Shown here piece by piece: positions 44,007 to 48,103 of a stretch of 48,103 nt of DNA. The DNA lies in the NCBI RefSeq assembly GCF_017115085.1, contig NZ_JABXKJ010000157.1, positions 1 through 48,103 on the forward strand, written 5' to 3'. Each line of letters begins with the position of its first letter. The stretch's first letter is position 1. The notes under the pieces are model-generated. The model was not told where the DNA came from, ran no database searches, and saw nothing but the letters and a program-made list of their open reading frames with translations. A program made the translations under genes and the position numbers. The stretch is from Nostoc sp. NMS7. GTDB lineage: Bacteria > Cyanobacteriota > Cyanobacteriia > Cyanobacteriales > Nostocaceae.

Positions 44007-44648
44007 ATGAGCGAATTACAGATCCAACTAGTAACTGATACCTGGATAGCAGTAACTTGGGATGAATATATCCAAATAATTGAAAATCCTGCTTACGAAA
44101 AAGCCAAGGTTTACTACCACAATGGACAGATGAGGATTGAAATGCCACCAATAGGGAATGATCATGCCAGCGACCATACAATTATTCTCTTTGCTGTTAA
44201 CTTGTTTGCCAGCATCAAAGGCATTGCTCTGAATGGTAAGGATAATTGTACTTACCGGAAAACAGGCTTTAATGAAGCTCAACCGGATGTGTCTTACTAT
44301 ATTGGCGAGAATGCTGATGTAATTCCTTATGGAACTTCAATCATTAATCTAGATATATATCCACCACCAGATTTAGTTATTGAAGTTGCTAATACTTCAC
44401 TTGCTGATGATCAAGGCAAAAAACGACTTTTGTACGAAGATTTAGGAGTGAAAGAATACTGGATTTTAAATGTCCAGAATGTGCAACTTATGGCTTTTGC
44501 TATTGAAAACCAAGGTAGTAGGCGGATTACAGAATCTCAGGTATTACCAGGATTAACAATTTTTTTATTAAACGATGCATTACGGCGAACTCGTAAAATA
44601 AATCAAAGTCAAGTTGGTGCTTGGTTATTAACCCAATTTCAGCAATGA
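44007..44648 (+). CDS. Uma2 family (DUF820) putative endonuclease
   Basis: 213 residues from ATG 44007 (a non-ATG start 27 bp upstream is less likely). Uma2 features: WIAVTWDEYIQIIENPAYEK, YYHNGQMRIEMPPIGNDHAS, QPDVSYYIGENADVIP, DLVIEVANTSLADDQGKKRL, YEDLGVKEYWILN; the PD-(D/E)XK catalytic Asp, Glu and Lys are recognisable. These proteins are extremely numerous in cyanobacteria; function is unproven. Unlike the copy at 35893, this one is intact. Confidence 0.9.
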   Translation: MSELQIQLVTDTWIAVTWDEYIQIIENPAYEKAKVYYHNGQMRIEMPPIGNDHASDHTIILFAVNLFASIKGIALNGKDNCTYRKTGFNEAQPDVSYYIGENADVIPYGTSIINLDIYPPPDLVIEVANTSLADDQGKKRLLYEDLGVKEYWILNVQNVQLMAFAIENQGSRRITESQVLPGLTIFLLNDALRRTRKINQSQVGAWLLTQFQQ

Positions 44649-45205
44649 TTACTTGAAGCATTCTCAAGAAGCCTAGGGGAGCTATCGGAATCGTAATTTG
44701 TTTTTGAAAAAATCTAAGTAGTCTTGTCGGGTATGCGGGGAGCATCTCACTTTCGTAAAAAGCCTTATAAAACCTCACATCAACCCTCTCCTTACTAAAG
44801 AGAGGGAGCAAGAATCTTGTTTTTCATCTGGTATATTTGCTTTCACTGAGATGCTCCCGCGTATGCGTTTCATGGTTACTGAGCAGTTCGGCAAAGCTCA
44901 CTGTAAGACTTGCCGAAATATTGATTGGGAATCAGTGGTTTATTTTCGCCATGTTCTACTAGTTGTTATAGGTAGGTAAACTTCCGCCACGTTATAGTAG
45001 TGGCTAAAGTCACCCATTTAGGTGAAGACATACAGCTATGTAATGCATATTATTAAGGAAGATTAAGCAACTATGAAGCTAATTATGCGTCTAGTTGTGA
45101 GTTTACTTATAAATATTTAATCCAAAAGTTTGAAAAAACCCTATTCCTGCAATGCCCTCTAACTGAGGACTACTCGCATAAAACAAGATTCATAGGCTTC
45201 TAGAT
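44649..45205 (+). other. Intergenic, 557 bp, contains a MITE-like element
   Basis: No gene seen. The left half holds the 121-bp element listed separately, which itself contains the palindrome CCCTCTCCTTACTAAAGAGAGGG. The right half is AT-rich and should carry the promoter of the HlyD-like gene. Confidence 0.5.
44738..44858. mobile_element. Second MITE-like element, 121 bp, 12-bp perfect terminal repeats
   Basis: Ends GGGAGCATCTCA (44738-44749) and TGAGATGCTCCC (44847-44858) are perfect inverted repeats. GCG flanks both sides, which would be a 3-bp target duplication. The interior includes a CCTCACATCAACCCTCTCC...GAGAGGGAGCAAGAATC repeat. Non-coding. Its termini differ from those of the 5145-5331 element, so two different transposase families are implied. 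Confidence 0.65.
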
Positions 45206-46672
45206 ATGGCTACGCACATAGAATTTCCAGTTATAGGCAAAGTTAAGTATCCATTACGCTGGCTGATGGGGCTAATAGCAGGGAGTGTCTTGGTTGTTGG
45301 TACAGTCACAGCCTATACCCTGGTAAATCAAGGGAGAAAAGAAGATATTACTCAATTAACTGTGCCAGTGGCAGCCCAAAATGTTACTTTGCGGATTACA
45401 GCTAGTGGCAAAGTCGTGCCAGTTAAGAGCGTAAATATTAGTCCGAAGAACCCCGGAGTGCTATCGCAATTATATGTGGAACAAGGCGATCGCATTCAAC
45501 AAGGGCAAATTCTCGCCCGCATGGATAGTGCCAGCATTGAAGCCCAAAGGAGCCAGTATCGTGCTAACTTAGCTCAAAGTCAAGCCCAACTAGCCGAAGC
45601 CGTTGCTGGTAGTCGTCCTCAAGAAATAGCTCAAGCTAAGGCGCGGTTAGCACAATCTCAAGCCCAGTTAGCCGCAGCCCGTGCTGGTAATCGTCCCCAA
45701 GAGGTTGCTCAATCTCAATCCCAAGTTGATGCGGCTCAAGCAAGGGTGAATTATACCAGTGAACAAGTAAAGCGTTATCAATACTTATACGAACAGGGAG
45801 CAGAGAAAAAACAATTATTCGATCAAGCTATCAGCGACGACAAAAGTGCTAAAGCCAATTTAGAAGAGGCTAAAAAACGCTTTTCGTTAGTCCAAAGTGG
45901 CACTCGGACTGAGGAAATCGACCAACGCCAAGCAGCTGTGAATGAAGCACGGGCAGCATTGGTTCTGTTGGAAGATGGCACCCGTTCGGAAGAAATTGTT
46001 CAGCGTCAAGCAGCTGTTGCTGCTGCTGAGGCTCAATTGAAGGGTGTGCAAGTGCAGTTGGAAGATACAATTATTCGCGCTCCTCTTTCGGGAATTGTAA
46101 CGCAAAAGTATGCCGAACCAGGGGCGTTTGTCACACCCACAACTTCTGCTTCTAGTAGTGCGTCGGCAACTTCCAGTTCAATTGTCGCTGTCGCACGCGG
46201 GTTAGAAATATTAGCTCAAGTTCCTGAAGCCGATCTTGCCAGAATCAAACAGGGACAGCAGGTGGAAATTGTCGCCGATGCCTATCCCGATCAAGTTTTT
46301 AAAGGTCATGTGCGCCTGATTGCTCCAGAAGCTGTGGTGGAACAAGGTGTGACATCCTTCCAGGTGCGGGTTGCTCTTGATACTGGCACAGATAAACTGC
46401 GTTCTGGTTTAAATGTGGATCTGACTTTTTTAGGCGATCGCGTCAATAATGCCTTAGTATTACCAACGGTGTCAATCGTCACCGAAAAGGGTAAAACTGG
46501 CGTACTTGTACCAGATGCAAACAATAAACCCCAATTCCGCGAAATTACTGTTGGGGCGCAAATCCAAGACCAAACTCAGATTTTAGAAGGAGTTAAAGCA
46601 GGCGATCGCATTTTTGTTAATCCACCCAAAGACTACAAAATTGAGAAGGCAAAAGAGCAACAGAAAAAATGA
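45206..46672 (+). CDS. HlyD/MacA-type periplasmic adaptor of an efflux ABC system
   Basis: 488 residues. One N-terminal transmembrane anchor (LMGLIAGSVLVVGTVTAYTL). A lipoyl half-motif ITASGKVVPVKSVNISPKN, a long coiled-coil arm with repeated LAQSQAQLA and GSRPQEIAQAKARL units (about 120-280), the second lipoyl half (IIRAPLSGIVTQKYAEPGAF), and beta-barrel and membrane-proximal domains (VEIVADAYPDQVFKGHVRLI, LVLPTVSIVTEKGK). Such adaptors bridge an inner-membrane ABC permease to an outer-membrane TolC-like channel; in heterocyst formers the DevB relatives export glycolipids. It precedes the MacB-like permease by 92 bp. Confidence 0.9.
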   Translation: MATHIEFPVIGKVKYPLRWLMGLIAGSVLVVGTVTAYTLVNQGRKEDITQLTVPVAAQNVTLRITASGKVVPVKSVNISPKNPGVLSQLYVEQGDRIQQGQILARMDSASIEAQRSQYRANLAQSQAQLAEAVAGSRPQEIAQAKARLAQSQAQLAAARAGNRPQEVAQSQSQVDAAQARVNYTSEQVKRYQYLYEQGAEKKQLFDQAISDDKSAKANLEEAKKRFSLVQSGTRTEEIDQRQAAVNEARAALVLLEDGTRSEEIVQRQAAVAAAEAQLKGVQVQLEDTIIRAPLSGIVTQKYAEPGAFVTPTTSASSSASATSSSIVAVARGLEILAQVPEADLARIKQGQQVEIVADAYPDQVFKGHVRLIAPEAVVEQGVTSFQVRVALDTGTDKLRSGLNVDLTFLGDRVNNALVLPTVSIVTEKGKTGVLVPDANNKPQFREITVGAQIQDQTQILEGVKAGDRIFVNPPKDYKIEKAKEQQKK

Positions 46673-46764
46673 ACCCAAATTGCATAGGTAGTATTGTTTG
46701 AGATTTCCCCGGAACAGCCTTTTAATAAAGACTTTTAATCTAAAATCTAAAATCCAAAATTGGC

Positions 46765-47982
46765 ATGAACTTTTTAGAAAGTGTCCAAATGGCGGGTAAA
46801 ACCCTGCTGTCAAATAAGCTGCGTAGTGCCCTCACGATGCTGGGTATAGTTATTGGTAACGCCTCAGTAATTGCCATGATTGGTATTGGCGAAAGTGGGC
46901 AAAAATATGTGAATAAACAGCTGGAGTCATTAGGGCCAAATGTGCTATTTGTGATTCCAGGTAATCGAGAAACTCAGCGTATCTCCTTTGAAGTACCAAA
47001 AACTCTGGTGTTGCAAGATGCGGATGCGATCGCCTCTCAGGTACCAACAGTAGTAGGAGTTGCGCCAGAATTAAACAGAAGACAGGTAATTACATACCGC
47101 AACAGAAACACTGATGTCAACATCATTGGCACAGCTCCCAGTTTTCTATCGGTGCGGGATTTTGAAACTGCTAAAGGCCGGTTTTTCTCTGAGGTAGACA
47201 TCAAGCGAAGTAACCAAGTTGTTGTGCTAGGTGCAAACTTGGCAGAAAAACTATTCGCTAATAATAACGCTGTCGGTCAGCAATTGCGAATCGGAAATAC
47301 CAGTTTTCAAGTGATTGGGACGTTAACAGCCAAAGGTTCCAGCGTCGGTGCAGATTATGATGAAGCTGCTTTAATACCGATTACAACTTCCGCAAACCGA
47401 CTTGTGGGAAAGAATTCTCCCTATGGTATCGCCTTAGATTATCTCGTCGCTGCCGCTCGTGATTCAGATAGTGTGGATGCAGCAGAATTTCAAATTACTA
47501 ATTTGTTGCGTCTACGGCACAAAATTAATGGTGAAGATGACTTTACTCTTCGCTCTCAAAAGGATGCTTTGCAAACTGTCGGTCAAATTACAGGCGCATT
47601 GACAACTATGCTAGCAGCGATCGCCGGCATATCGTTGTTTGTCGGTGGCATTGGCATCATGAATATTATGCTAGTCTCCGTCACCGAACGCACCCAAGAA
47701 ATCGGATTGAGAAAAGCGATCGGGGCAACTGAGCAAGATATTTTGCTACAGTTCATCATTGAGGCAGTAATAGTTTCCGCAGCTGGGGGCTTAGTTGGGA
47801 CTGCGGTTGGTATCAGTGGCATTCTATTAGTGGGAGTCTTGACTCCTTTAGAAGCGAGTCTTTCTCCAACAGCGATTATTATGGCAGTTGGTGTCTCTGC
47901 TGGTATTGGTTTATTCTTTGGTGTTGTTCCTGCACGTCGTGCTGCTAAACTTGACCCAATTGTGGCTCTTAGAAGTGCTTAG
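46765..47982 (+). CDS. MacB-like ABC transporter permease
   Basis: 405 residues. N-terminal transmembrane helix within SALTMLGIVIGNASVIAMIG, a large periplasmic MacB_PCD domain (ESLGPNVLFVIPGNRE to about 270), then three C-terminal helices of the FtsX fold (IAGISLFVGGIGIMNIMLVS, GLRKAIGAT, GGLVGTAVGISGILLVG), ending PARRAAKLDPIVALR. There is no fused ATPase domain, so a separate ATPase is needed; it probably lies beyond the window. With the upstream adaptor it forms a MacAB/DevBC-type tripartite exporter. Confidence 0.93.
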   Translation: MNFLESVQMAGKTLLSNKLRSALTMLGIVIGNASVIAMIGIGESGQKYVNKQLESLGPNVLFVIPGNRETQRISFEVPKTLVLQDADAIASQVPTVVGVAPELNRRQVITYRNRNTDVNIIGTAPSFLSVRDFETAKGRFFSEVDIKRSNQVVVLGANLAEKLFANNNAVGQQLRIGNTSFQVIGTLTAKGSSVGADYDEAALIPITTSANRLVGKNSPYGIALDYLVAAARDSDSVDAAEFQITNLLRLRHKINGEDDFTLRSQKDALQTVGQITGALTTMLAAIAGISLFVGGIGIMNIMLVSVTERTQEIGLRKAIGATEQDILLQFIIEAVIVSAAGGLVGTAVGISGILLVGVLTPLEASLSPTAIIMAVGVSAGIGLFFGVVPARRAAKLDPIVALRSA

Positions 47983-48087
47983 TCATGGGAAGGGCGAAAC
48001 TTAATCTTCCTGATTAGGTTGAGGTGAAGAGATACAGCAGTTTTCATGTATTTGAACCACATCTGTCGTAGGGGCACAGCAATGCTC

Positions 48088-48103
48088 ATACGTGTCAACT
48101 TAA
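48088..48103. mobile_element. Left end of a second copy of the first MITE-like family (cut by window)
   Basis: The final 16 bases, ATACGTGTCAACTTAA, match the left terminal repeat of the 5145-5331 element at 15 of 16 positions. They interrupt a GTAGGGGCACAGCAATGCTC-type spacer. The rest of the element, if present, lies outside the window. Confidence 0.55.

Overview
The window reads as chromosomal DNA of a filamentous, Nostocales-type cyanobacterium. The evidence is the dense scatter of the HIP1 octamer GCGATCGC, typical cyanobacterial families (DUF1816, DUF29, Uma2, MORN/Ser-Thr kinases), a urease with cyanobacterial sequence, and many small intergenic palindromic repeats.

Region 1 (1-16.1 kb) is the distal part of an extracellular-type contractile injection system (eCIS), all on the + strand: the end of a large repeat-rich protein (cut by the window edge), a CIS tube/cap-adaptor protein with a GGNQNQ-repeat tail, the VgrG-like spike, a gp25-like baseplate subunit, a baseplate-J-like wedge, a phage tail I-like wedge, a DUF4159-like accessory protein, a MORN-repeat Ser/Thr kinase, a secreted Pro/Thr-repeat protein with a beta-barrel-like end, and the AAA+ ATPase. 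Sheath, inner tube, PAAR tip and tail-fibre genes are not seen and would have to lie outside the window.

Region 2 (16.1-19.4 kb) is an accessory patch built on repeated copies of the 3' end of the AAA+ gene. The full gene is followed by a VapBC-like pair, a ~315-nt copy of the gene's end, an antitoxin plus a broken VapC, a second (~180 nt) copy, a DUF29 gene, and a third (~110 nt) copy.

Region 3 (19.4-27.9 kb) looks like the cargo end of the eCIS. Four proteins (one on the - strand) share a ~35-residue N-terminal motif (roughly F..RPF..Q.K....PDL...L.QA..YGH.LS) but have unrelated C-termini: an AHH-type putative nuclease interrupted by TAG, a charged protein, a glycine-rich membrane-active-looking protein and a DUF4157 protein. 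An orphan toxin-like module, a YbjN/secretion-chaperone-like gene and the DUF4255 (Pvc16-like) terminator gene follow. I infer that the shared motif is a loading or recognition signal for the injection system.

Region 4 (27.9-39.2 kb) holds a second membrane-anchored Ser/Thr kinase with a Thr-motif-repeat linker, a TIGR00725/LOG-like protein, ureB and ureC separated by an oppositely oriented two-gene AAA ATPase + TOPRIM-like cassette (a defence-type pair), a LivF/NatE-type ABC ATPase, a Uma2 gene with an early stop, a histidine phosphatase, glucokinase and an exported protein.

Region 5 (39.2-48.1 kb) has two small cyanobacterial proteins, a NACHT NTPase (NLR-like), a response regulator lacking its phospho-acceptor Asp, another Uma2 gene, and a HlyD-type adaptor with a MacB-like ABC permease. 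Two MITE-like elements (5145-5331 and 44738-44858) were recognised; the last 16 bases of the window match the terminal repeat of the first. No tRNA, rRNA or CRISPR array was seen.
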